DNA of 64,000 bases from Ostreiculturibacter nitratireducens (lineage in GTDB: Bacteria; Pseudomonadota; Alphaproteobacteria; Rhodobacterales; Rhodobacteraceae), in assembly GCF_032670585.1 (NCBI RefSeq), contig NZ_JAVQHL010000001.1, positions 558,001 to 622,000 on the forward strand, given 5' to 3'. The position numbers were made by a program, and so were the translations under genes. This document shows positions 17,537 to 26,079 of this stretch, in pieces. Below the pieces are notes generated by a model. That model was not told where the DNA came from. It searched no databases and worked only from the letters and a program-made list of their open reading frames with translations. Position 1 is the first letter of the stretch. Each line of letters begins with the position of its first letter.

Positions 17537-18904
17537 ATGGATGGCAAGCTGACATGCTTCAAGGCCTACGACATCCGCGGCCGCCTCGGCCATGACCTCA
17601 ACGCAGAGATTGCCTACCGGATCGGGCGCGCGTTCGCACGCGTCCTGAGGGCAGGAACTGTCGTGCTCGGCCGAGACGTCCGGGCGTCTTCGGAAACCTT
17701 GGCCGAGAGCGTGTCTCGGGCCCTCGTGGATGAAGGCTGCAAAGTGCTGGATCTGGGTTTGTCCGGCACGGAAGAGATGTACTTCGCGACGAGCCACTTC
17801 GACGCTGATGGCGGGATATGCGTTACCGCGTCACACAATCCGATGGACTACAACGGGATGAAGCTGGTGCGGGCAGGTTCGGCCCCGCTTGATTCCGTGT
17901 CGGGACTGGCAAGGATCAAGGCAGAGGCGGAAGCGAATGACTTTGGCCGCCCGGTTCCGGGCGGTCGGATCCTGAACGTCTCTCGCGAAGCACGGGACGC
18001 CTATGTCGCGCGGGTCATATCTTTCGCAGAAGTCTCTGTTTTGCGTCCCTTACGGATCCTCGTGAACGCCGGGCACGGCGCGGCAGGTCCGACGTTTGAC
18101 GTGATTGCAGAACGCCTAAAGGAGCTAGACGCCCCGCTGTCCTTCGTTCGCACATGTCATGAGCCGGATGGAACCTTCCCCAAGGGCATTCCCAACCCGC
18201 TCCTGCCGGAAAACCGACCCGCAACCGCGGAGGCCGTCCGATCGTCCGGTGCCGACTTCGGCGTCGCCTGGGATGGTGATTTCGACCGATGTTTCTTCTT
18301 CGATCACCGTGGAGACTTCGTGGACGGGGAATACGTCGTAGGCTTGCTTGCCGAAGCATTTCTGGCGAAATCTCCCGGCGCGACGGTCATTCACGACCCG
18401 CGTGTCATATGGAATACGCAAGACATCGTCGCAAAGTCCGGCGGAAAGGCTATTCCATCTCGCACGGGACATGCCTTCATCAAGCAGGCAATGCGTGACG
18501 AGGAGGCCATCTACGGCGGCGAAATGTCCGCTCACCATTACTTCAGGGACTTCTGCCATTGCGATTCAGGGATGATCCCATGGCTCATCATCGCAGAGCT
18601 CGTCAGCAGGTCCGGACCGCTTGCTGATCTGGTTGCCGACCGCAAGACAGCCTTCCCGTCCTCGGGAGAAGTGAACTTCACTTTGGAAGATCCAACGGCG
18701 GCCATTGCGAGAGTTCGCGACACCTTCCAATCCCTCGCGCGCCGCGTGGACGAAATGGATGGTCTCAGCTTCGACATGGGCGAGTGGCGGTTCAATCTGC
18801 GCAGTTCCAACACGGAACCCGTTGTACGCCTGAATGTCGAGGCCCGCGGCAACGCCGCCCTGGTCTCTGAGGGGGTCGAGAAGGTCAAGGCATTGCTGTT
18901 TTGA
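17537..18904 (+). CDS. manB: Phosphomannomutase
   Basis: A 455-residue alpha-D-phosphohexomutase converting mannose-6-P to mannose-1-P. The phosphoserine loop TASHNPMDYNGMK has Ser99; the metal loop DGDFDRC, the sugar-specificity GGEMSAHHYF and the phosphate-binding RSSNTEP in the C-terminal domain are all present. These match the CpsG/ManB (phosphomannomutase) branch. Start at 17537 is supported by GAGAAGG upstream; an in-frame frame upstream adds Ser/Arg-rich noise. Works with manC 480 bp upstream to make GDP-mannose. Confidence 0.93.
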   Translation: MDGKLTCFKAYDIRGRLGHDLNAEIAYRIGRAFARVLRAGTVVLGRDVRASSETLAESVSRALVDEGCKVLDLGLSGTEEMYFATSHFDADGGICVTASHNPMDYNGMKLVRAGSAPLDSVSGLARIKAEAEANDFGRPVPGGRILNVSREARDAYVARVISFAEVSVLRPLRILVNAGHGAAGPTFDVIAERLKELDAPLSFVRTCHEPDGTFPKGIPNPLLPENRPATAEAVRSSGADFGVAWDGDFDRCFFFDHRGDFVDGEYVVGLLAEAFLAKSPGATVIHDPRVIWNTQDIVAKSGGKAIPSRTGHAFIKQAMRDEEAIYGGEMSAHHYFRDFCHCDSGMIPWLIIAELVSRSGPLADLVADRKTAFPSSGEVNFTLEDPTAAIARVRDTFQSLARRVDEMDGLSFDMGEWRFNLRSSNTEPVVRLNVEARGNAALVSEGVEKVKALLF

Positions 18905-19188
18905 ACCATGTCGTTCGAGGAGAGGTCTGAAACGCGCGGATCCTGCGCCACGGTGGCGGGGCCGGCTTCGTCACCAGACAGCCACTGCTCTGCGGCCTGC
19001 GCGGCCGTGCAGGCCTTGCGTTCTTCACGACCTCTTCCATGAAGCTGGTGGCGCAACCCGGTGCCGAAGGTGTGGAGCCGGCCGCGGCACGCCGAGGCGC
19101 CAGATCCAGGCTCGGCGTCGGTCTGCCTCCGCTTCTTCAAGAGCCGCAGCCAAGCCATTCGCGGACCCCGGATGCAAATGCCGCCGCA
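18905..19188. other. Convergent intergenic region
   Basis: A 284-bp stretch between convergent genes. Frames across it on both strands are Arg/Ala-rich and resemble nothing recognised. No clear terminator hairpin was found by eye. Confidence 0.3.
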
Positions 19189-19932
19189 TCAGAGGCGGAA
19201 AAGGCGTCCGGGTGCGGTATCCGCCACGGCAGCCTCCGAGCTGCGTGCCATGTGCCATGCCAGCGCCTGGTTGCTGCTGACCACGGGAATGCCCAGTTCC
19301 GCTTCCAGCCCGTCGATGACGTCGAGCGTGCGCAGGTTCGTGCAGGACAGGAACACCGCCTCGATCCCCGGCTTTCGACCGATTGCCAGCGCGGCTTCGC
19401 GGATGGATTTCGGGTCGATCCGCGCCACGCGGGCCTCGATCTCTTCGCCGAAGGACAGCGTTTCCGGCACCTCGAAACCGCCGGCCTCGAAGGCGCGGCG
19501 GATCGGGCCGGCGACCGAGGCGATATACGGCGAGACGATGCCGATCCGCCGCACGCCAAGCGCCCTCATCGCGGCCAGCGCGGCGGTCAGCGGGTTCGTC
19601 ACGACCCTTGTCGTGGCGTGGGCCCCGACCAACTCGGCCACCCGTTCCGCACCGATCAGCGTCGTCCCCGAGGTGCAGGCATACCCGACCGCATCGAAAC
19701 TCGCCGCGGGCGGCAGCAGCGCGGCGGCGGCAGGCAGGTGGGTTTCCATCGTGGCGATGGTGTCGGGGGTCAGTTCGGCACCAGATGGCACGCGGCTTAC
19801 ATAGAGCGCCACCTCCGGCGCGGCGAAGAGCCGCCGGAAATCCTGTTCGATCGTCTCGTCCACCTGCAAGACGATCAGCCCAAGCGTGCGCGCGCCGATC
19901 GGGCCGGTCAGGTCGTAGGGAAAGTCGCTCAT
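19189..19932 (-). CDS. Asp/Glu racemase-superfamily protein, EutA / maleate isomerase-like
   Basis: A 247-residue enzyme of the aspartate/glutamate racemase superfamily. The two catalytic cysteines are Cys86 in GYACTSGTTLIG and Cys197 in VFLSCTNLRT; VVTNPLTAAL and VVSSNQALAWHM are also conserved features shared with ectoine-utilisation EutA, arylmalonate decarboxylase and maleate isomerase. Its ATG overlaps the M24 peptidase stop by 4 bp, so it is the third gene of a three-gene operon. EutA-like proteins are proposed to epimerise or isomerise an intermediate of hydroxyectoine breakdown; the substrate here is unknown. Confidence 0.82.
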   Translation of the reverse strand: MSDFPYDLTGPIGARTLGLIVLQVDETIEQDFRRLFAAPEVALYVSRVPSGAELTPDTIATMETHLPAAAALLPPAASFDAVGYACTSGTTLIGAERVAELVGAHATTRVVTNPLTAALAAMRALGVRRIGIVSPYIASVAGPIRRAFEAGGFEVPETLSFGEEIEARVARIDPKSIREAALAIGRKPGIEAVFLSCTNLRTLDVIDGLEAELGIPVVSSNQALAWHMARSSEAAVADTAPGRLFRL

Positions 19933-21095
19933 GCCTCTATCTCCGGCAGTTCGGCGGGGGCGCGGGTGGATAGCAATTCGCAACCGTCCGCCCGCAGAAC
20001 GAGGTTCTCCTCGTGCACCATGATCGTGTCCGGGGCGATGCACACACCCGGTTCCAGGGTCAGAACCATGCCCTCGCGCAGCGGGGTGGTATCGAGCGGC
20101 GTGAAGGACGGCCACTCCGTCAGCGTGATGCCCAGCCCGTGCCCGAGACGCCCGCCGCCGGGATCGGCCCCTTCCCTTGCCAGTGCCTCGGTCAGGATGC
20201 GATGGACATCGCAGGCCAGCATGCCCGGTCGCAGGGTTTCAAGCGCGGTCTCCGTTGCCCGATAGAGCGCGGCGTGGGCGCGCTTCGCGGCGTCTGAGGC
20301 GCGCCCGATGGCATAGTTGCGGTCGAAGTCGCAGAAATACCCGTCGCGGACGGCACCTGTGTCCAGCATCAGGATATCGCCGCGCGCCAGGGGTTGCGGC
20401 CCGGCGGGCGAGATCACGTCGCCATAGCCGCCCTGCCCCGCGCCTCCGGCGACATAGCTGACCCAGTCCGCCCCCTCATCGAGCAGGGCGATCTGGAAGG
20501 CGCGGAACACCTGGTCAAGCGGTGTCCCCTCGCGCGCGAATTCAGGCACCCGCGCATAGGCTCTGTCGGCAATCGAACAGGCCGTCCGTATCTTGGCGAT
20601 CTCTGCCTCGGTCTTTATTTCACGGACGCGCTGGACCGTGTCGGTGGCATCGACGAAGCGGCGCGGCGCGATCCTTGCGGACACCTGAAGATAGTCGGCC
20701 ATCGGCATCCGAACATGGGTCTCCAACCCCATCGGCACGCCGATCCGGCCCTCTGTCGGAACCGTGCCGCACAGGGTGTCGGACAGCAGGCTGACCCCGT
20801 CATCGCGCGGGTCGGGAGCGCTCCACGTGCGGATGTCCCGCATCCACGTCCGCCGCATCAGATCCGCCCCGATGGAGGGGATCACCGCCACGGGATCCCC
20901 TTGCGCGGGGACGACGATGAACCACGGGCGCGCCGGGCTTTCCCAGAAGCGCGTCAGGAAACCGGTGACGTAGAACACATCTGCCGGCGCGGTCAGAAGC
21001 AGCGCATCGAGCCCGTCCTCATCCATCTTGCGCTGAAGACGCGCGACGCGCTCACGGTACTCCCCGGCGGGAAAGATCAACGAATTCTCATGCAT
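19929..21095 (-). CDS. M24 metallopeptidase-family hydrolase, ectoine hydrolase (DoeA/EutD)-like
   Basis: A 388-residue pita-bread enzyme with a creatinase-type N-terminal domain (1-150) and a C-terminal metal domain. Metal ligands are visible in LDTGAVRDGYFCDFDRN, GHGLGITLTEWP, LEPGV and HEENLVL. Family members include prolidase, creatinase and the ectoine hydrolases DoeA/EutD that open the ectoine ring. The pairing with an EutA-like protein favours the last group, but the companion lyase is not EutB, so the substrate may be a related cyclic or N-acylated diamino acid. The start overlaps the upstream lyase gene by 8 bp. Confidence 0.82.
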   Translation of the reverse strand: MHENSLIFPAGEYRERVARLQRKMDEDGLDALLLTAPADVFYVTGFLTRFWESPARPWFIVVPAQGDPVAVIPSIGADLMRRTWMRDIRTWSAPDPRDDGVSLLSDTLCGTVPTEGRIGVPMGLETHVRMPMADYLQVSARIAPRRFVDATDTVQRVREIKTEAEIAKIRTACSIADRAYARVPEFAREGTPLDQVFRAFQIALLDEGADWVSYVAGGAGQGGYGDVISPAGPQPLARGDILMLDTGAVRDGYFCDFDRNYAIGRASDAAKRAHAALYRATETALETLRPGMLACDVHRILTEALAREGADPGGGRLGHGLGITLTEWPSFTPLDTTPLREGMVLTLEPGVCIAPDTIMVHEENLVLRADGCELLSTRAPAELPEIEA

Positions 21096-22134
21096 CGACA
21101 GGTCCCTCGCTGATGATCGCCAGAACGCGCGCGTCTGCGTCAAGGTCAAGCCCGCTCAGGAGAGCAGCGAGTGCCGCCCCGCCGGAAGGCGTGGTTTCCA
21201 GGCCCACTTCGGCCAGTTTCGCAATGCCCGAGGCAGCCTCTTCCTCGCTGATCGTTACAAAGAGATCGGCATCGCGCGCCAGCCCCGCAAGCGCGATCAT
21301 CGAGGGGGTCTTGCAGTCCAGACGCCCCATATCGGAAACCGGCCCCTCGGTCGTCACGATCCTGCCCGCGCGGATGCTTTCGATCAGGGCGGGCGCGGCT
21401 TCGGGTTCGACCACGATGATGGTGGGGTCGTCCCCCCAGACGCTTCGGGCGTGGGCCGCAACCGCCCCCGCCAATCCGCCGACACCGGCCTGAAGCAGGA
21501 TGTGCGTGGGCGGCGCATCGATCTGCGAGACGGCCTCGGCGGCCATTTGCAGATACCCCTCCATCACCCGCAGCGGCAATTCGGTGTATCCCGGCCACGA
21601 ACTGTCCGAGAGCAGCGTCCATCCGTTGGTGGCCGCCGCCCTTTCCGCCGCCGCCATGCTGGCCTCGTAAGTCGCCCCCTCGCGCACCGGCTGCGCGCCC
21701 ATTGCGGCAAGCCGCGCGACGAAGGCTTCGGGGACCGCTTCGGAGAGGTAGATCACCGCCTTCGCTCCGAACACACGCGCGCCGGCGGCGACGGAGAGGC
21801 CGTGGTTTCCCGCGCTGGCGGTCACGAAGACCCGACCCACGAGCGAACTGGCCCAATCGTCGTCGCGGACCGCCGCTGCCGCCTGCCTCGCAATGGCATA
21901 GGCGGCGCCAAGCGCCTTGAAACTCCCAAGCCCCATACGGCCGCGCTCGTCCTTGACATGGATACGCGCGACACCTGCCAGCCCTGCAAGTTCGGGCACG
22001 TCGCGCAGAGGCGTTTGGGCATGTGCCGGGCACATCCCCAGCAGCCGCGCCACGGCACTGGCATCGCTGAGAGGCAGCGGTGAGAGTTCGGGCAATCCCT
22101 TGCCCCTGTGAGGGTTCACAAGCATGTCGCGCAT
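21088..22134 (-). CDS. PLP-dependent lyase, diaminopropionate ammonia-lyase-like
   Basis: A 348-residue fold-type II PLP enzyme. The Schiff-base lysine is Lys73 in GLGSFKALGAAYA; VTASAGNHG binds the cofactor phosphate region, QAGVGGLAGAV is the Gly-rich loop and TTPSGGAALAALL closes the active site. KDERGRMGLGSFKALG is the diaminopropionate ammonia-lyase (DpaL/YgeX) signature, distinct from threonine dehydratases such as EutB. Start at 22134 has GGAGA six bases upstream; longer readings are possible. First gene of the lyase/M24/racemase operon, divergent from an Lrp regulator that probably controls it. Confidence 0.82.
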   Translation of the reverse strand: MRDMLVNPHRGKGLPELSPLPLSDASAVARLLGMCPAHAQTPLRDVPELAGLAGVARIHVKDERGRMGLGSFKALGAAYAIARQAAAAVRDDDWASSLVGRVFVTASAGNHGLSVAAGARVFGAKAVIYLSEAVPEAFVARLAAMGAQPVREGATYEASMAAAERAAATNGWTLLSDSSWPGYTELPLRVMEGYLQMAAEAVSQIDAPPTHILLQAGVGGLAGAVAAHARSVWGDDPTIIVVEPEAAPALIESIRAGRIVTTEGPVSDMGRLDCKTPSMIALAGLARDADLFVTISEEEAASGIAKLAEVGLETTPSGGAALAALLSGLDLDADARVLAIISEGPVDA

Positions 22135-22311
22135 GAGGCGTCTCCGCGTTTCCGGATTTCGCCCAAGATAGCGGCTGCGCAGAACCCGTTCCCGGATATT
22201 TCGGCCTCCGACCATCCCGTTTTCGGACGCAACCCGCTCAATATGTCCGAATATCGGATCAAGGGCACGAAATGGCTTTCCAGAACGCGGGTTTTCGGAA
22301 AGTCTGGCCGA

Positions 22312-22776
22312 ATGGACAAATTCGACGCCCTTATCCTCGACTCACTCCAGCAGAATGCCCGCCTGACGGCCGATGCGCTGTCACAACGCGTCGGGCTGTC
22401 TCCCGATGCCTGCCGCAAGCGGCTTGCAAGGCTGCGGGACTCGGATGTGATCGAATCCGAAATCGCCGTCTTGCGCCCAAGTGCCGTGGGTCGGGGGCTG
22501 ATCCTGATCGTCGAGGTCACGCTTCATACTGAGCGGCTGGCCGATATCGACCGGTTCAAGCGCCGGATGAAGCAGTCCCCGGAGGTGATGCAGTGCTACT
22601 ATGTGACCGGAAACGCGGATTTTATCCTGATCCTGTCCGTCCGTGACATGGCCGATTACGAGGATTTCACCCGCCGCCACTTCTTCGCCGAGGAAAACGT
22701 GATGCGCTTCCGGACCAGCGCCGTGATGGACCGTGTGAAAGTGGGCTTCTCGATGCCCGTCAGTAAAACGGACTAA
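22312..22776 (+). CDS. Lrp/AsnC-family regulator of the lyase operon
   Basis: A 154-residue Lrp-type regulator: N-terminal helix-turn-helix (residues 3-60, LTADALSQRVGLSPDACRKR) and a C-terminal RAM ligand domain (from about 70, with VMQCYYVTGNADFIL). It starts at MDKFDALILD, the usual family start; 68 upstream in-frame residues are non-family. Divergent from the DpaL-like operon across about 180 bp, so that operon is its most likely target, with an amino acid-like effector. Ectoine clusters commonly carry a similar AsnC-type regulator. Confidence 0.88.
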   Translation: MDKFDALILDSLQQNARLTADALSQRVGLSPDACRKRLARLRDSDVIESEIAVLRPSAVGRGLILIVEVTLHTERLADIDRFKRRMKQSPEVMQCYYVTGNADFILILSVRDMADYEDFTRRHFFAEENVMRFRTSAVMDRVKVGFSMPVSKTD

Positions 22777-22928
22777 GCAGCCACCCTTGCAGGACCCGGG
22801 CCCCGCGCGGCGTCGAGACGGACATCCGGGGCGATTTCGACAGATGCCGCCAGCCGCGTCGAAAGACCGCAGACCGCGCACTCCCCGTCAGAACGGCCAC
22901 GGGTTGTGCTCCCCTTTCCAGTGGTCCA

Positions 22929-22967
22929 CCCTTGGCGCGGCCCCGGTGGTTCCCCCTTGGCGCGGCC
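22929..22967. repeat. Two direct copies of CCCTTGGCGCGGCC
   Basis: CCCTTGGCGCGGCC occurs at 22929-22942 and again at 22954-22967, 25 bp apart, about 60 bp before the universal stress protein gene. The arrangement could be a paired regulator site or a small duplication; nothing in the copies identifies the protein. Confidence 0.5.
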
Positions 22968-23023
22968 ACCCTGCAACACACCTGACTGACGGCCAGTTCG
23001 TCGCAATAGAGCGAGCCCCCCTC

Positions 23024-23458
23024 ATGTTCAAACACATCCTTGTCCCCGTGGACCTTGCCCATGCCGAGCGGCTTCACAAAGCGCTTGCGATCGCGGCGGA
23101 AATGGCGCGGCTTCATTCCGCTCCCGTCACGTATCTCGCCATTGCCGAGGAAACGCCGGGACCTGTCGGACACAATCCAAACGAGTTCCGCGAGCACCTG
23201 GAAGCTTTCGCCCGCGGCGAGGGGGACAAGCACGGGATCGAGACGCGGGCGCACATGATCGTGTCGACCGATCCCGCGGTGGAGATCAATCGGTCCATCC
23301 GGAACGCGGTGAAGGAACTCGGGGCCGATCTGGTCGTCATGGCCTCGCACGCCCCCACGGTGATGGACTGGATCCTGCCTTCACACGCCGGAAATGTCGC
23401 TGAGCATTCCGAAGCTTCGGTTTTCGTCGTGCGCTTGGCGCCAAACGGACCGATCTAG
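23024..23458 (+). CDS. Universal stress protein (UspA family)
   Basis: A 144-residue Usp-domain protein beginning MFKHILVPVDLAHAERLHKA and ending EASVFVVRLAP, the family's first and last strands. The ATP-binding G-2x-G-9x-G(S/T) motif is replaced by ASHAPTVMDWILPSHAGN, so ATP binding is doubtful. The gene ends 28 bp before a BCCT transporter. Usp proteins beside osmolyte importers, such as TeaD with the TeaABC ectoine transporter, modulate transport; the same role is inferred here. Confidence 0.88.
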   Translation: MFKHILVPVDLAHAERLHKALAIAAEMARLHSAPVTYLAIAEETPGPVGHNPNEFREHLEAFARGEGDKHGIETRAHMIVSTDPAVEINRSIRNAVKELGADLVVMASHAPTVMDWILPSHAGNVAEHSEASVFVVRLAPNGPI

Positions 23459-23486
23459 AGGCACTTCCGAAACGAAAGACACTGCC

Positions 23487-25154
23487 ATGACTGAAGATCC
23501 GCGCGACCAGGAAGAACCTGTCGGCGCCACCCCCGAACTCGAGCCAATACCCGAGCCCGAAGGCGACACGGAGATCATCCAGACCAGTTACGAGATTGGT
23601 CAGGACAACATCGCCCCGCGCTGGGTGCTCGAATTCGACTTCCACCAGACGGTCTTCACCATCTCCGCGATCGGCGTGATGGCGTTCACCATCCTCGCGC
23701 TCATCTTCCAGACCGAGGCCGAGCCGCTGTTCACGGGGCTGCGCGACTGGCTGACGACGAACCTCAATTGGTTCTTTCTGCTCGCCGGCAACATCTTCGT
23801 GGTCCTGTGCCTGTTCCTGATCGTGTCTCCGCTCGGCAAGATCCGCCTTGGCGGGCCGGAGGCGACACCGGACTACGGCTACATCGGCTGGTTCGCGATG
23901 CTCTTCGCCGCGGGGATGGGCATCGGCCTGATGTTCTACGGCGTGTCCGAACCGATGTCGCATTATTCGTCGTCGTTCGCAGGCGTAAGCTTCGACGAGA
24001 ACGGTGTCCGCACGGACTGGGCGCCACTCGGCGGGGCCGCTGGTGATGCCGCGGGATCGATCCGACTGGGCATGGCCGCGACGATCTTCCACTGGGGGCT
24101 GCACCCCTGGGCCATGTATGCGGTCGTGGCGCTGGCGCTGGCGCTGTTCTCCTACAACAAGGGTCTGCCGCTGACGTTGCGTTCGGCCTTCTACCCGATC
24201 TTCAAGGAAAAGGTCTGGGGTTGGCCGGGGCACATCGTCGATATCCTCGCGATCTTCGCCACGATCTTCGGCCTGGCGACATCCCTTGGGATCGGCGCTC
24301 AGCAGGCGGCTGCGGGGCTGGATCACCTTTTCGGCTTCGGAACGTCGAATTCGCGTCTGATCTTCCTGATCGCCTTCATCACCGCCATAGCCATCTTCTC
24401 GGTCGTGCGCGGTCTCGACGGCGGGGTGAAGCTCCTGTCCGAGGTCAACATGGCACTGGCCGCCCTCCTGTTGGCCTTCGTCATCGCCTACGGCCCGACC
24501 GCCGAAATCGCCTCCGGCTTCGTCGCCAATCTCGCCGCCTATGGTGAATACCTTCCGGCTCTTTCGATGCCCTTCGGGCGCGAGGACGCGAACTTCGCCT
24601 CGGGCTGGACGGCCTTCTACTGGGCCTGGTGGATCAGCTGGTCGCCCTTCGTCGGCATGTTCATCGCCCGCGTGTCGCGCGGGCGCACGGTCCGCGAGTT
24701 CATCATCGCCGTGCTGATCGTGCCCACCATCCTGTCGGTACTGTGGATGACGGCGCTCGGCGGCACTGCGATCAGCCAGGTTCTGAACGACGGCTTCACC
24801 GGCGCGCAGGACGCCGCGCTGGAACTCAAGCTCTTCGAGATGCTGAGCCAACTGCCCCTGGCAGGGATCAGCTCGCTAATCGGGATCGTCCTCGTCGTGG
24901 TGTTCTTCGTCACCTCGTCCGACTCCGGCAGCCTTGTGATCGACACGATCGCGGCGGGGGGAAAGGTCAACGCGCCCGTCGTCCAGCGTGTCTTCTGGGC
25001 TACGCTCGAGGGCCTGGTGGCCATCGCCCTGTTGCTAGGAGGCGGGTTGGCCGCGCTGCAGGCAATGGCGGTTTCCACCGGGTTGCCCTTCACGATCGTT
25101 CTTCTGGCGGCATGCTATGCCATCGTTCGGGGCCTGATGAACGAACCGCGTTGA
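23487..25154 (+). CDS. BCCT-family betaine/carnitine/choline-type transporter
   Basis: A 555-residue secondary transporter for quaternary ammonium or sulfonium osmolytes with about 12 membrane helices. The BCCT signature in helix 8 is WISWSPFVGMFIARVSRGRT, and FAAGMGIGLMFYGVSEP is the helix 3 substrate/sodium segment. The N-terminal tail of about 50 residues is strongly acidic, as in osmoregulated members. Candidate substrates are glycine betaine, carnitine or DMSP; carnitine and DMSP-type catabolic genes lie 30 kb away. It is coupled to the usp gene. Start at 23487 is the first Met giving a normal tail. Confidence 0.92.
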   Translation: MTEDPRDQEEPVGATPELEPIPEPEGDTEIIQTSYEIGQDNIAPRWVLEFDFHQTVFTISAIGVMAFTILALIFQTEAEPLFTGLRDWLTTNLNWFFLLAGNIFVVLCLFLIVSPLGKIRLGGPEATPDYGYIGWFAMLFAAGMGIGLMFYGVSEPMSHYSSSFAGVSFDENGVRTDWAPLGGAAGDAAGSIRLGMAATIFHWGLHPWAMYAVVALALALFSYNKGLPLTLRSAFYPIFKEKVWGWPGHIVDILAIFATIFGLATSLGIGAQQAAAGLDHLFGFGTSNSRLIFLIAFITAIAIFSVVRGLDGGVKLLSEVNMALAALLLAFVIAYGPTAEIASGFVANLAAYGEYLPALSMPFGREDANFASGWTAFYWAWWISWSPFVGMFIARVSRGRTVREFIIAVLIVPTILSVLWMTALGGTAISQVLNDGFTGAQDAALELKLFEMLSQLPLAGISSLIGIVLVVVFFVTSSDSGSLVIDTIAAGGKVNAPVVQRVFWATLEGLVAIALLLGGGLAALQAMAVSTGLPFTIVLLAACYAIVRGLMNEPR

Positions 25155-25168
25155 CGACGCAACTGCTC

Positions 25169-25221
25169 GCGGCAACCGGTGGAGGGCCCCTTGCGGGGCC
25201 CGACAGGAAACCGGTTGCCGC
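25169..25221. terminator. Nested two-stem inverted repeat between convergent genes
   Basis: An outer perfect 12-bp stem (GCGGCAACCGGT at 25169-25180 with ACCGGTTGCCGC at 25210-25221) encloses an inner 7-bp stem with a 4-base loop (GGGCCCC-TTGC-GGGGCCC at 25184-25201). It lies 15 bp after the BCCT stop and before the convergent HD-domain gene end. A bidirectional terminator is the simplest reading, though U tracts are absent. Confidence 0.6.
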
Positions 25222-25344
25222 TGGTCCACCCCGCCGAATTCACCCACCTGCCGGGCGCTGGCGGGCGAATGCGGACCGATCTCTCAGCCAGCCTTGTGCG
25301 CGGAACCGACGGCAACCCATGACCGGGTCCCGCCCCCGGTCCGC

Positions 25345-25953
25345 TCAGCCATGCTGATCGACCGTGTCCTCTGACGTTTCGGCAAGTTCCAGGTGCCCAC
25401 TCGACTTCGAGAAGACCCGGCGCACCATCGGCTCGAAGAACTCCAGGGGTTTCGTCGGGTACTCGGGGTCGAAGGCGTTCTGATCGTAGTTGTGACAGAA
25501 ATAGACGCAGTCGTCGTAGTACGGGCTGTCCCTGTATTTGTCGCGCGCGTTCCGGTCGCCGCCCAGATGGTGGTTGTAGTAGTGGCCCTGAAAGACGCAG
25601 TGGTGTTTGAGGATCCAGCAGGCCTTTTCGGACATGTAGGGCTTGGCGATCGCGGCGGCGAGTTCGCCGTGATTGTACGGCGACAGGATGTCCCCGACAT
25701 CGTGGATCAGGGCCGCCACGACGATTTCCTCGTCTGCGCCATCCTCGTAGGCGCGCGTGGCTGATTGCAGGCAGTGCTGGTAGCGGTTGATCGGATACGG
25801 CGTCCAGTCCTCGTCGAGCGAGCGGATCGCGTCGAGCAGGCGGTTCACGAGGCCCGCATTGAATTCCTCCTCATAGTCCATGACAGCAAGGAAATCCTCC
25901 TTGGTGGCATCTTCCATCCGGGTCCACGTGGGCTTGTGCGATTTGTCGAGCAT
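25345..25953 (-). CDS. HD-domain oxygenase of the PhnZ/TmpB type (putative diiron enzyme)
   Basis: A 202-residue HD-domain protein. Candidate ligands for two irons are His60 (NRYQHCLQSA), His84-Asp85 (ALIHDVGD), His95 (PYNHGEL), His117 or His118 (ILKHHCVFQ) and Asp157 (HNYDQNAF), matching the order in mixed-valent diiron oxygenases PhnZ and TmpB, which cleave C-P bonds of 1-hydroxyphosphonates. These proteins are commonly misannotated as phosphohydrolases. No TmpA/PhnY hydroxylase gene is nearby, so the substrate is open. AAGGAA precedes the ATG. Divergent from a LysR regulator 124 bp away. Confidence 0.75.
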   Translation of the reverse strand: MLDKSHKPTWTRMEDATKEDFLAVMDYEEEFNAGLVNRLLDAIRSLDEDWTPYPINRYQHCLQSATRAYEDGADEEIVVAALIHDVGDILSPYNHGELAAAIAKPYMSEKACWILKHHCVFQGHYYNHHLGGDRNARDKYRDSPYYDDCVYFCHNYDQNAFDPEYPTKPLEFFEPMVRRVFSKSSGHLELAETSEDTVDQHG

Positions 25954-26056
25954 TGCGCGTTCCTTTGCCTTCGCAGAGTTCCGACACGGCGTCGGACCTC
26001 GCGTTGGGATAGCACCAGGGCAGACCACAAAAAAGATAATTGATTTTGCCATTACG

Positions 26057-26079
26057 ATAGAATTATTTTGTTATTCTAT
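26057..26079. promoter_or_regulatory. Palindromic operator candidate at the LysR gene start
   Basis: ATAGAAT at 26057-26063 and ATTCTAT at 26073-26079 form a perfect 7-bp-arm palindrome with a 9-base spacer in an AT-rich stretch. The right arm overlaps the LysR start codon (26078), so binding would repress its own translation or transcription and could activate the divergent HD-domain gene. LysR proteins favour such interrupted AT-rich palindromes. Confidence 0.6.

Noticed and set aside
21088..22134. PLP lyase as EutB threonine dehydratase of a standard ectoine operon
   Set aside because: The active-site segment is of the diaminopropionate ammonia-lyase type, and eutC and eutE are missing next to it.
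22929..22967. Short repeats considered as a possible CRISPR-like array
   Set aside because: Only two copies with one short spacer and no cas genes; a paired site or duplication is sufficient.
23337..24851. Leftward 504-codon frame across the usp and BCCT genes
   Set aside because: Antisense to a clear BCCT transporter; the sequence is charged low-complexity noise.
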